Shown: piece after piece, positions 21,028-31,680 of the stretch | Position numbering within the stretch: position 1 is the first letter of the stretch | How the letters are laid out: the number at the start of each line of letters is the position of its first letter | NCBI GenBank assembly: GCA_900155495.1 | Contig: FTLJ01000413.1 | Span: 1 to 64,000, forward strand | DNA: 64,000 bases | Origin: Porogramme epimiltina | Lineage: Eukaryota > Basidiomycota > Agaricomycetes > Polyporales > Polyporaceae | Reading direction: 5' to 3' | Program-made: the position numbers and the translations under genes | Notes under the pieces: generated by a model | The model's database searches: none | What the model saw: the letters and a program-made list of their open reading frames with translations, nothing else | Told to the model about the DNA's origin: nothing

Positions 21028-21757
21028 TCCTCGTTCTCGGTTGCGGACACGGACACGGACACGAGCATACACGCTGGACTCCTTCGATACGTACGGACCC
21101 TTTGCATGTTCGTCGGACTTTATGTAGTCGCCTCGGACGTGTGTAGTCTTGTTCCTTTCACAGACTTTACGGTAGCAGCTGTTGACAGGGACTCGGTAGC
21201 GTAGAGTCTGTACTTTCATAATACCGGTGTATCGCATGCTGGCATGGGCCCCCTCCCGCATAGCGCTCTATGGGTCTTCCTTGCCGGGCGTTCGTGTGTT
21301 CTTTATATGCTGGTTCCCCCTCAACGGTCTCGGTGACACGTCCCCTTTAGGCTCACCTCACTTGCGTCGTGCGGTCGAACCCGACGAGACTGAGGAAGGT
21401 TCTTTCATCGACTCAGCGTGGTTCTCGTGAAAATGGGGGGAAAGTCGATGGGGTGGTGCCGCCGAAACGTGTGTTTCAGGAAGAGCCTGTGGACGACGCG
21501 CTCCTTGCGTGTCAGAGTAGACGGGCTGAAGGTATTCATTCAGAATGTATCGTGTAAAAGTCCAATGCGGCTGGGTCCTGCCCACTCCCTGAGACTATGA
21601 GAATGGCGCACATATTGTCGTTACAAGATCAATGGAACCGGATCCAATACAATATGGCAGGTGCCTGTTATAGTATCCAAGTCTGGCCTCCTCTGATCCC
21701 CTGAGATATTCTAACCGCCATACCCGCTTCCTCCCCTTGAATGCTGACCATTGCCCG
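21028..21757. other. Intergenic region between convergent genes
   Basis: The region holds the 3' ends of the secreted protein gene (+) and the first FunK1 gene (-). Short frames on both strands lack motifs. Nothing else was seen. Confidence 0.4.
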
Positions 21758-24305
21758 CTAATCTTTCCTCTGCTGGATGTTCCGAATACGTTCGCTACGC
21801 CGCGGGGTGGTAGGCGCGGGGTCGACAACACGTCTCTTCAGGGGCCGAGAACCAGGTTCTGCAGGCAAGGAAGACGAGCGCTCCTGCTCACGCTTGCGCT
21901 TGGGGACGGCAGGCGGTGGCGATACCTCTTTGGCCGAGCTCGAGCTCGAACTGAAGCTACACATGGCCGCTTGTGAGTTGAGATGGCGGTCGGTGTTGAG
22001 CGTGTGCTCGACGCGGTTGTCCGCTTCAAGATCGCTGCCGTAGGTTTGGAGGAAATCCATCCAGAACGCGTTGATTGCGGCGGGATCGGACCACTTGTTC
22101 CTCACTTCGTCGCTGCTATCTGGCAACGGCAACCGGTAAACCATCATCGCCTCTATCCACTGTTCCAGAAGCTTGCTATGAAGATTTACGCGTCCGGTGA
22201 CACACCGTGACTGTAGATTGTCCAGCTTTGGAATGCCGCCAAGGAGGTTCCCCCGAGGAATCTGTAGAGACCAATCGAACAAGTCGTAGACGGTGCAGGT
22301 AAGATGCATCTCGTTCAATGCATGAGGCTGCCAAAGAAGCGCGCAGTACTGCACAACGTAGAGCAAAGATTCCATATCGTCTAAGAATGTGTGTTTCCGC
22401 TCGTCTCTGTTTTCGTCGTCGAGCATACGAATTGACGTGAACTGCCAGGTACCCTGAACAAGCGATCAGTCCCCCGCGGCGGCTATGCTACATTGGTGAA
22501 AACTGACCACACGGCCTCGCTGGACTGCTTTACCGGCGCCGTCGACTTTGCATGAAGAATCCCAGTCGATAAGGTACCCCTTTCGGATGGTTGAACCGGG
22601 TTCTGTCACGAGAATGATATTGCCGACACTCAGGTCTCTGTGGAGAAGCGAGTCCTTCGCCAGTGCGTCTCTCATGGCTACAGGTCGCGTTTAGAGACAG
22701 AACCCCGAGGTGCTGATACTGACGCACCTGTAAAGACGTCGTGCGTTGCGTACAACAGCTCTCGGGCGCCGCGAACGGTCTTGAGCGAACGCCCGACGGT
22801 GCCCATGATCAAACGGTAGTGTCGGCGTCCGGGCACCCGGACCGTCCTGCCTGCGACGAGACATGTCCACGGCTTAGAGTCGAAGACGTCCGTTGTGGTC
22901 CTTTGTATATCTCTGTCTGCGTAGCGTTAATGGGCAGTCATCTGAATGCGACCGGCGACTCACCGACCAACTTGCATGACATGCCCGGGAGACGATTCGG
23001 TATATCACCATGCCAGATCATCGACGGGACATATCGCACTCCTTGGTCACAAAGGCGTCTCAACGTCAGGCCTTCAACCTCGGTCACGGAGTCGTGCCGC
23101 CAAGTGTCCTTGAGAAATACCACATCGCCGGTACTGGTATCAATCGCCCAGTACCCCCGTGTGCCGCGACCGGTGAGCGACAATGGGGTGACGACGGGTC
23201 GAGAGAAGAGGAAGTGGCGTGTGTTCTCCACCTTGGCAGTAAAACCCTGGTATAAAACGGTGGCAGCGAAGACCCGGCCGGGTTGATAATGCTGAGTGAC
23301 GGCCTTGTCAAGATCCTCCCCAGGGCCCAGCTGTTCGCGGACGTGGTTCGTGATTTTTTCGCGGAAGAACTCTTCTTCTCCGGGGAGTGAGACGCTGACC
23401 GACATGTCGTGACCTCGACCTGCGTTGGTGGTGTGTGAGAATCTCCACAAGACCTCACACAAGATCTCGGGCTGCTCGCGGATATCAAACGATCCGCTCA
23501 CGACACAACCCGAGCGATCCCAATGGAAGAGTCGGGCCCGCGAGCCTGACATCCGTATGGTGAATAGGAATACGCGTGGCTGACGAGAGAATGTCTCGAC
23601 AACGTATGAGATGTGTTGACCAAAGGTTTCCGAGGGGAGGATTCGTTCCTCTTTCAGGTAAGATGGGTCAGGAAAGAAATCATGTGATTTGCGCGCCGCT
23701 CTGTTGGCCTCCTGAGGGGGATCTACGAAAGCGTCCTGCGAGGGGTCTGGGGAAATATCCACAAATAACTCGGCATACCCAAACACACTGCTAGAGGACT
23801 TGTCCGAGCCCTGTGGCATGCCATTGCGCACGTTGCGTTCAGTATAACAAGTGATGTGGGGTTTCATGCGTCCAAGCTTGCCGAGACTCGCGTCTTCCGT
23901 GCACGTCACAATGAACTTGAGACCAGGGCAACGAGACGTGGACTCGCTACCTAGATTTAACGCGGTTGCCTGTGCCAGTTATAGTTAGTTATAGCGCCAC
24001 AGTGGACATGAACTCACCAATGGTTCACATATCGCCGACGACGAATCAGCACAAGCAGGAACAGACTTGAATGCATTTTCACTCTTCATGCGCTGTGATT
24101 TATTGTGGGACTCGTGGGGGGGAAGGAAGACGTTTAGGAAGTCGGATGGGGGCATGGGGCCCACGATGAAGTTGACGCTGTCGTCAAGATGGGACTGGCA
24201 TCGGTGCCTAGAGAACTGCCGGTCAAGGCCTTCGGTGTGTGAGAGGGTATCGTCGAGGGCCATGGGTATGTTGTAGACACATGGGGAACTGAATATGTAG
24301 GCCAT
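21758..24305 (-). CDS. FunK1 fungal-type protein kinase, copy A
   Basis: A 780-residue member of the fungal FunK1 kinase family (PF17667-type), found mainly in basidiomycetes and of unknown biological role. Exons are 24018-24305, 22964-23969, 22728-22910, 22508-22677 and 21758-22453. The N-terminal family block is CVYNIPMALDDTLSHTEG with IVGPMPPSDFL. The regulatory/N-lobe region contains RMKPHITCYTERN, GRGTRGYWAIDTSTGDVVFL and KDTW. The catalytic loop is HRDLSVGNIILV (near 22640) and the DFG-equivalent is YLIDWDSS, so the kinase looks intact. After the C-lobe (FLDDMESLLYVVQYCALLW) comes a low-complexity, basic tail with PKRKREQERSSS and RPLKRRVVDPAPTTPRRSER, suggesting nuclear localisation. 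It is head-to-head with the relic and copy B, which has the same exon structure. Confidence 0.9.
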
Positions 24306-24648
24306 GAGTGTAAAGTGTGTCGCCGCTGGCGATACGGTGGAGGGTGAGGACGAATCGGCGGTACTGCTGCTGCGGAACACCGACAATCATATATACTGCC
24401 GCCACACGACTGCACGGTGCACAGGCCCATGTTTGGGCCTCTTTGGTCGGACAATTACAAGGAGAGACGAGTCAAGACGTGCACGTGGAAGATCGCCCTT
24501 GAACATACCCGCCATCTGGGCGTCTATCCCGCCCTCCTTCTGTGCCACAGCCTGACTCAGTCCCCCGGGCCGCCCGCCGTCCGCTAGCGTTGTTCCCCTC
24601 CTCGAGGCCATTCTACAACATTCACACGGCTCTTGATTCTTGAAGCCA
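24306..24648. other. Upstream region of FunK1 copy A
   Basis: No gene was recognised. This 343-bp stretch is the promoter side of FunK1 copy A and abuts the chimeric FunK1 relic. Confidence 0.4.
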
Positions 24649-24752
24649 CCCTGTCTCGTATCGCAGGTTTAGAGCAAATACAAAGTCTCCCAGTGCAATA
24701 ACTACATACCGCCGTCGGACCAAGTTATGGATTACTTCTTTAGAACTTCCGA
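24649..24752 (+). pseudogene. FunK1 relic: N-terminal exon fragment
   Basis: This plus-strand stretch matches the first exon of FunK1 copy B (about 25565-25700). Shared blocks are ccaccct-tctc, (g/c)gttagagc-like sequence, then ccgccgtc followed by atggattacttcttt. About 40 bp of the intact exon are missing and the frame is broken. It covers residues equivalent to HTAGLERQF through PSEFMDYFF. No start codon or downstream kinase exon follows, because the sequence switches to an inverted tail fragment at about 24752. Confidence 0.72.
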
Positions 24753-25045
24753 TTACTTCGATGAACATGAAGTAGTACCGAGAGAACGAGTCCCAGCAGA
24801 GGTAGTGGAATGACAACGAGCAACTCCAAAGGCTGGGAATAGCGTCCTATTCTTCAGTGACGTCGACATCGGTGGCATCATGCACGGTCTTGATCCGCTT
24901 GCTTTCGTGCAGATCCAATGACGACGCCTCGAGGGCCTTCTCCACGTCGTCTTCCTCTGGCGATGTCGCGGAGGGGTTGCGCTTCCGCTTCTGCTCAGCC
25001 TGCACGCTAGACGCCTCCTCGACCTCCTCATGCTTTTCCTCGTGA
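24753..25045 (-). pseudogene. FunK1 relic: C-terminal tail and 3' UTR fragment
   Basis: Read on the minus strand, this stretch matches the last coding part and 3' UTR of FunK1 copy D (about 61200-61500), 36 kb away. The translation still reads AEQKRKRNPSATSPEED, then SLDLHESKRIKTVHDATDVD and a stop, against GQKRKRDPPATSPEEG and SDLHESKRIKIVHDAADAD in copy D. The similarity continues past the stop into the 3' UTR (GGACTCgTTCTCTCGGTACTAC-type block). No kinase domain precedes it, so it is an isolated tail. The junction with the inverted head fragment lies at a shared gattacttc word. Confidence 0.78.
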
Positions 25046-25508
25046 GAGTAGACGCATCTGATGCGGTAAATGAGTCCTAGAGGAAATCACAGGGAGGACG
25101 TACGTGGATGAAGACTCAAGAGCTCGGCGTATGCGAATTTAGCATAGGAGAGTAGCCATGATGAGGCTCTTTGGCGTGCATTAGTAGATATGCTACTTAA
25201 TATGAGCTGTTAGATGTTCTGTATAGCTTCAATGCCGAGCACAAGGCCTAGACAGCAGGTCCTATGTTTTGTGGCCGTATTCAACGCTGTGGACGGTGGC
25301 TGCAGGTGGCGGGTGCCACCAAGGAGCGATTCCCAGCACGTGCCTTACCACGCCTGTCGCATTAGGCGTCTATACTCTGTTCGAACTTTGGCACAGTGCT
25401 GTCGAGCATCTCCCTTTGTCAACTTTCCCCCTCCACCCTGTACGTCCACCTTCTGAGCCACAGGCTCTGCGCGCGCGGTCGGCGGCCCCGGATCCACTCC
25501 TCCACCCC
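25046..25508. other. Promoter region of FunK1 copy B
   Basis: No gene was recognised. The stretch lies between the relic and the ATG of FunK1 copy B. A CT-rich tract precedes the start (about 25420-25500). Confidence 0.4.
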
Positions 25509-28150
25509 ATGGCTTACGACTTCGATGCGCAATGCGTCTACAACATCCCTTTGGCTCTCGACCCCACCCTTTCTCATACCGCCGGCTTAGAGCGGCAATT
25601 CGCTAGGCACAGATGCAAGTCCAATGTGTCCAGGTGCAAAGACTATATTATCGGACCTATGCCGCCGTCCGAGTTTATGGATTACTTCTTTGACCTTCCG
25701 ACCGACTCTGAATTGACCCAATGTATGTCAAGTGAGAACGCGTTCAAGTCCATTCCCGTTCGCGCCGACTCGGTGGAGGAAATATGCAAGCCATTAGTGA
25801 GTGCCCGCTAACCTACCTTGCGACTCGTCTCCAACTTAGTCAGGCAGTGGCATTAAACCGACGCAACAAATACAAGTCGCGTTGTCCTGGCCTCAAGTTC
25901 GATGTCACCTCCACGGACGACGTTACCTTGGATAAGATCGGTCACATGAAACCCCACTTGTGCTGTTACACCGAAGGCAACCTTGACACTGTTAGGAGAT
26001 CGGACAGGTCCTCTGCCGTAGTACTCGGCCATTCGGAGCTCTTTGTAGACATCGCTCCAACCCCCTCCCGCGACTTCTTCATAGACCCCCCGGTCGGTGC
26101 TGACGCAACGTCGCGTGCGTCTCACGAATTTCTCGTTGGCCCATCCGATACCGAAGAATTAGCTATCATTCAAGAAGCCTTTGGTCAACATATCGCCTAC
26201 GTCATCGAAATACTCGCCCGCCAGCCTCGCACCTTCCTCTACACTGTATCCTTAGCAGGCTCACGGGCTCGCCTCCTCCGCTGGGACCGTTCAGGTTGTA
26301 TCGTAACCGAGTCCTTCGACATTCGCGAACAACCAGATATACTGTGTCAGTTCATTTGGCGATTCTCACAGACGACCAATGCAGGAAGAGGCCACGATAT
26401 GTCAATCAGCATCGCACGTCCTGGGGAGGAAGACACATTCCGTGACATAATCACAAGATATGTTGACTCTCAACTCGCCGAAGGAGAAGACCTCAACAAG
26501 GCCGTTACACAGCACTATCAACCTGGTCAGGTCTTTGCTGTCACTCTCCTCCCGCGAGGATTCACTGCCCTAGACGAAAACCTCCAGCGACTCCTCATCT
26601 CCCGCCCAGTAGTCACTCCGCTGTCGCTCGTTGGTCGAGGAACGTGGGGATATTGGGCGATCGATCTCAAAGACAAGTGCGTGGTGTTTCTAAAGGACAC
26701 GTGGAGGGACAAGTCCTCGAAGGAATTTGAAGGAGATGTGCTCTGCCGTTTCTTTCACAAGAATGTCCGTAATGTTCCGCTGGTGGTCTGGCATGGGGAG
26801 GTTCCCGATCAGTCTCTCAACGAGACGCGCGAATTGACAGGTGAGCTGTCCGCTACACCGTCAAGCTAGCTTGCTGCTAACCCCACATAGACGGTGATAT
26901 CCAAGCAACAATGACCGATGACATGAACGCCGAACCCTGGGCATGTCGTGTCGCGGGTCGAGCAGTCGAAGTAGCTAAGCGTCAACATTACCGATTGGTC
27001 ATGGGTACTGTGGGACACTCCCTCAAATCAGTTCGTGGGGCCCAAGAGTTGCTACACGCAGCATACGACGTCTTCACGGGTACGTATTTCTCATCACACG
27101 TTTATCCCCTCTCTGAGAACTTCTGTAGCCATGAGAGATGCCTTCGCAAAGGATAGGCGTCTTCACAGAGACTTGAGCGTCGGCAATGTAATCCTTGTTA
27201 AGGAGAATGGTTCAAACATTCGAAGGGGCTACCTCATTGACTGGGAGTCATCATGTGAAGTCGATGCTTCACATGAAGCAAAGGACCCGGGACTTATGGT
27301 GGGTCTCAACTGATGTGTGCGAAAGTTGAATACTTAACTCCTTCCGTAGGGTACATGGCAGTTTGCGTCAATACGCATGCTTGATGCTGAAGGCTCGGGC
27401 AAACGAAAGCACACATTTGCTGACGATATGGAGTCATTGCTCTACATCGTGCAATATAGCGCACTTCTTTGGCAGCCACACGCATTTGACAAGGAGAACC
27501 TTACTTATGTGGTGTCCACCCTATTCGACTGGTCCACGTTTCTCCTCGGTCACGGTCTCCATGGCGGTACCCCCAAGAAACAGAATTTGTTACGGCGCAT
27601 ATTGACAGCAGATGTTAACTTCGGGAGTAAGGCGCTTGAGGAGTGGCTAGAGTTCATGATGACCTTCTGCTCTCCTTTCGAGGACACCCCGGAACAATAT
27701 AAAAACATGTGGTCTGACCCAGCGTCCATTGATGCCTTTTGGGAAGAGTTCCTTCGTACGCATACCCTCGAACCTGATAACCGTGTAGAGCACACACTGG
27801 ATACCACAGCTCACCTCAACTCCCGCTCACCTGTCCCTCGGACTCCCTCTAGCTCTAACTCGATTCCGCCACCATCCCCGCCATGTGCCAAACGCAAGCG
27901 GGGCCGCGAGCGCGAACGCTCGTCTTCCGAACCTCCACGGCGAAGTCTTCGCTCCGGGACCTCTGGGAGGCGAACGACGGATTCTGCGCCGCCACCCTCA
28001 CGGCGTAGCCAAAGAATTCGGGACATCCAGCGCCAGAAGACCCAGCCACCGCCGATCAACGTGCGGGGAAGGGCGAGAGGGAAGAGTTCGCGGGGGACCC
28101 GAGGCTCTCTCACGAGAGGCAGGAGTAGAGGATCTCGAGGACGAACTTAA
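25509..28150 (+). CDS. FunK1 fungal-type protein kinase, copy B
   Basis: An 814-residue FunK1-family kinase. Exons are 25509-25796, 25844-26840, 26891-27079, 27129-27298 and 27350-28150, with the same intron phases (0,1,1,0) as copies A, C and D. The start is MAYDFDAQCVYNIPLALD with IIGPMPPSEF. The middle region holds HMKPHLCCYTEGN, GRGTWGYWAIDLKDKCVVFL and KDTW. The catalytic loop is HRDLSVGNVILV. The DFG-equivalent reads YLIDWESS, with Glu where copies A, C and D have Asp after Trp. The C-lobe contains FADDMESLLYIVQYSALLW. The tail is long and basic, with KRKRGRERERSSSEPP, then SRRSQRIRDIQRQK and a final RGRARGKSSRGT-type run of RG/GR pairs. It resembles an AT-hook or RGG nucleic-acid-binding tail. 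Nuclear location is likely; the function is unknown. Confidence 0.92.
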
Positions 28151-28501
28151 TCTGCCGCTCCGCCCATACAGCGCGTCTGTTCTCTCCGCTACGCTCGTTT
28201 CGTTGTTTTCGCTACTACGCTTGCTTTGTGATTCAGGTACTCGTCGCTCGTTGTTTTCATCCCGCCCTCATGTATCAGTTCTCTATCCATAGCTTGTGCT
28301 CGTTACACCTCTGCAATGATTGATAAATTCTTTATACCGCACTCCCCCACCAGATCCGTTCTACTACCGTCCAGCCCCATCAAGTGATCCGACCGCGAGC
28401 CGTTAGACCTGAAGAGTATAAATGATCAATGGCGTCTGGGGAAGAGCGGTATACCAAGCCATAACTTACCAACGACGTGGCATGAATGAGACCCTCCTTT
28501 C
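28151..28501. other. Intergenic region between convergent FunK1 copies B and C
   Basis: A 351-bp gap holding the two 3' ends. Around 28160-28220 it carries a pyrimidine-rich stretch with repeated ctacgct/cgttt words. No gene is supported. Confidence 0.4.
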
Positions 28502-31500
28502 TCAGCCTGGACTCGTCCTAGCGCTCCTGCCGTCCTCACTGATGACACTTGAAACCGTGCTTCCTGGGCGCGCCGAGGTTACAGTCTCCGGAGGGCCAGC
28601 AGCGTCAGAGCATCTGACGGATTGTAGGTCATCGGACTCCTCCCCAGCAAGGTCTGCAGTGACAGTATGCACGTCCACAGATTTGCCTTTCCTGCTGAAT
28701 TTCGTCCGGGGCACCTTTGTCTTTCGAACGTCAGAGGGCGATAGGTTTGAAGGCGACAGATTTGAGGGCGACAGGTTTGAGGGTGATAGGTACGAGGGTG
28801 ATAGATACGAGGGCGATAGGTTCAAGGGCGATAGGTCTGAGGGTGTTAGGTACGAGGACGATAGGTTTGAGGTCGATTGGTTTGAGGGCGATAGATTTGG
28901 GGACGGTGTGTCAGTGCGCTTGCGCTTGAAGGTGGAACTGAGGGGACTGGCTCTGAGGCTGAGAGGACTGGCGTGAGGCGCCGGGTTTCCGTTCTCCGTG
29001 CTGATATAAATCTGAGTTACTTCGGTACCGGTCTTCTCGATATTGTTGTGGCGGTCATCGGTTGGGATACTCGTGTCCTTTAGTACGCCTCTCCAGTACT
29101 CATCCACAGAAGAGATGCTGAATGCTTTAGGGAGATCTGCCGCCGTGGTGGGTGAAGGCCGGCGGAGAAATGTGAGCAATGCGGAGAACCAGTCGTACAT
29201 AACTTGAGTGGGCCAGTGGTGTCTCTCGGTAAAGGAACCACTTGTCACGTGGGCGATCTTTGACCATCCGCCAGAAGGACGATTATTGATTTGATGGCAC
29301 TGGTCAAACATATGTTTGAATGCGCATGTAAGTTCTTCTTGGGGTATTGAGTTCTTTGTCCACGAGAGAGCACAGTAGAGCACAACGTAATAGAGAGACT
29401 CGGTGTCCTCCCTAATCGTATGGAACCTTGCAGTATCTTTGTTGATCCCAACCTGTCCGCCCAGTCCATAATGACGCAGGGGCTGGCTGACCCCTTTACA
29501 TATCAAGTATGGCAAAAATTGCCATGTTGCCTGGATGCTCCATTTAGATTTAATTAAACTATGAAAAGAGAGCTCCACCACATACCGAAAACTCCACATC
29601 AAAGTCGCGAAGTGCTGTGCGTCCTTCCACGGAGGCCATAGACAAGTCCCAGTCAACCATAAATCCAGTTCGCGCCATGGTAAACGGCTCTGGTCTGCGT
29701 CCCGGAGATTGGAATAAGATAATGTTGCCAGGGGTGACATCGCGGTGTACACGTTTGCATATTTTTACCGCGTCTTGTAGCGCTGTTAAGATACCTGAAT
29801 AAATGAAACATATTGGAGGTACAGCACAGCACATACCAACAAATGCGTCATATGTAGCGCTCAGTAGCTCGCGAGTGCTTCTCAGATGTAGTAGGGGATA
29901 TCCTGCGATGTCCAGCACTAGACGGTAGTGCGTGCGCTTAACGATTTTCCTCCTATGGAATGCGAGGTTTCCACAAGCCCACGCTTTTGACAGGTATTTA
30001 TCTGTCAATGTTGTCTGCAAATCTGCTGTAGTGAAGGTTCGTAGGGTGCGTCATAAGTATTGTGCCATACATCAAGCAGGATTACAAGACTTACTAGCGT
30101 AACGGACAGTGAGGAACTCCGTGTCGCTGGCATCCTCGATGACCACATTGGGTATGTCTTGATGGTACAGGACACGCGGCACGTTCCTGACGTGTTTCGT
30201 GTTCAAGGTGCTCAACACGTCTCCCTCCTTGTCGACAGCAGAGACATCGTATCGCCACGTATCTTTGAGCAGTACCACATCAGTAGTGCCGTTGTCGTTT
30301 ATTCGCACTGCCCAGTAGGTACGGGTGCCGCGCCCGGCTACTGATAAGGGGATGGCGATGGGACGGGATACGAGAAGTCGAGTCCCAGAGGTGGGGTCGT
30401 TAAAGGGGAATGTTGGGAGATGGAAGGAAGTGACAGCCCCTCTTTCGTAATGCTGCGCGACTAATTGTTCTAAGTGAACATTGTCCCTGATTGTGTCCCC
30501 GAGTTGAGCTATAATGTGTGCGCGGATAGCTTTCTCGTACACCTCTTCCTCGTCTTCTGCAGCCTCGACAGTGAGATCGTATCCACGTTCCGCGTCCGAC
30601 AGATTTGCAAAACACCAAAGGAACTCGCACAAGAGCCGAGGGTTGGCGCGGATGTCAAAAGCTTCCGAAACGATGGCGCCGGCACGGTCCCAGCGGATGA
30701 AGCGAGCATTAGAGCCGGACATGGAAATGGAATATACGCAATGACGGTGTTGGCGTTTGCAAGCCTCTACTGCGTAGCTAACGGCTTGTCCGAAGTTCTT
30801 GCAGTATTCTGGATCTGATTCATGTGTGCCTAGGACGAAATTCCACCTCGTCCGGTCGGACTCCTTACTAGGGTCCGTGAAGAAATCATCGTTGGGAGCC
30901 CTTTTGACCTCGAAAAAGAGGGCGACGTAACCCATATTGGTGACTTTCCGGGATGGGCCCTTACCCTTCTGTGTCTTGCCGTCGCCAACGAATGGGATGT
31001 GATCGAGAGCATAACCGCAAATGTCCGGCTTCGTAGAGCCCAAGGCGCCCCCGGATCTGTCGGCGTGGCTGGAGGTGTTGAAGAATTCGAAGTTTGGACA
31101 ACGACTTGGACGTTCTCCTTCTGCATTGAGCGCGGTAATCTATGAGTGTTGTTAATAACGGCCTGTGTCTCTCCAGTACTGCCTTTGGACATACCATCGG
31201 TTCATAAATGATGGACTCCGACTTAGCCGATCTCGGAACTTGGTCAAACGCGCCATCAGGAGAGGGCATGTCTTTTTTGTTCACCATATCGTAACAGAGG
31301 AACTCTTTAAGGAACTCGACCGGAGGCATGGGTCCTAGCATCTTGCTTTTGGTTTCACTGCACAGCCGTAGATAGCGACTGTGAGCATCTTTCCCGCCAA
31401 TTCCGTAGGTCTGACCGCTGGTCTCGGTCATACTGATTACAGCGGCAGGGGCGTTCCATGCGCCCGCCCTAGACGCATGCGACTTCAATTTGCGTCCTGC

Positions 31501-31680
31501 GCTTTGAGAGCTAGTGACGGATGCTTGAGAGCAAGGTTCCGCTTCCGGCTGGGTGCCCAGCGGTGACATTGGAGGTGTAGGCGATCGCCTGGGCTGCTTT
31601 GGCGCGGATGCCTCGCTTGTGCTCTCTGCACATCCTCCGGCGAAGCTCCCAGTCTCCAGTCTGTCTTCGCCTTGCTTCAT
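28502..31680 (-). CDS. FunK1 fungal-type protein kinase, copy C, with repeat tail
   Basis: The most divergent FunK1 copy, about 985 residues. Exons are 31195-31680, 30095-31139, 29837-30025, 29586-29794 and 28502-29530, with the same intron phases as the other copies. The N-terminus is about 70 residues longer than in copies A and B before the family block KMLGPMPPVEFLKEFL. The first in-frame ATG is at 31680; a still earlier exon cannot be excluded. Core motifs are STKPDICGYALDH, GRGTRTYWAVRINDNGTTDVVLL and KDTW. The catalytic loop is HRDVTPGNIILF and the DFG-equivalent is FMVDWDLS. After the C-lobe (REDTESLYYVVLYCALSW) the tail has FKRKRTDTPSP, followed by about 11 pentapeptide units of the type NLSPS/YLSPS and a Ser-rich end. 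The SP-rich array offers repeated proline-directed phosphorylation sites. Confidence 0.88.
28733..28910. repeat. In-frame 15-bp coding minisatellite
   Basis: About 11-12 units of 15 bp with a plus-strand consensus near gagggcgataggttt. On the coding (minus) strand each unit gives five residues of the type L-S-P-S-N/Y/D. Unit length keeps the FunK1 copy C frame. Central units are nearly identical and outer ones diverge, as expected for a slipping coding minisatellite. The plus-strand frame also stays open (FEGDR-type repeats), but that is a shadow. Confidence 0.85.

Noticed and set aside
28717..28929. Plus-strand repeat protein with FEGDR units
   Set aside because: It is the antisense shadow of the coding minisatellite in FunK1 copy C.
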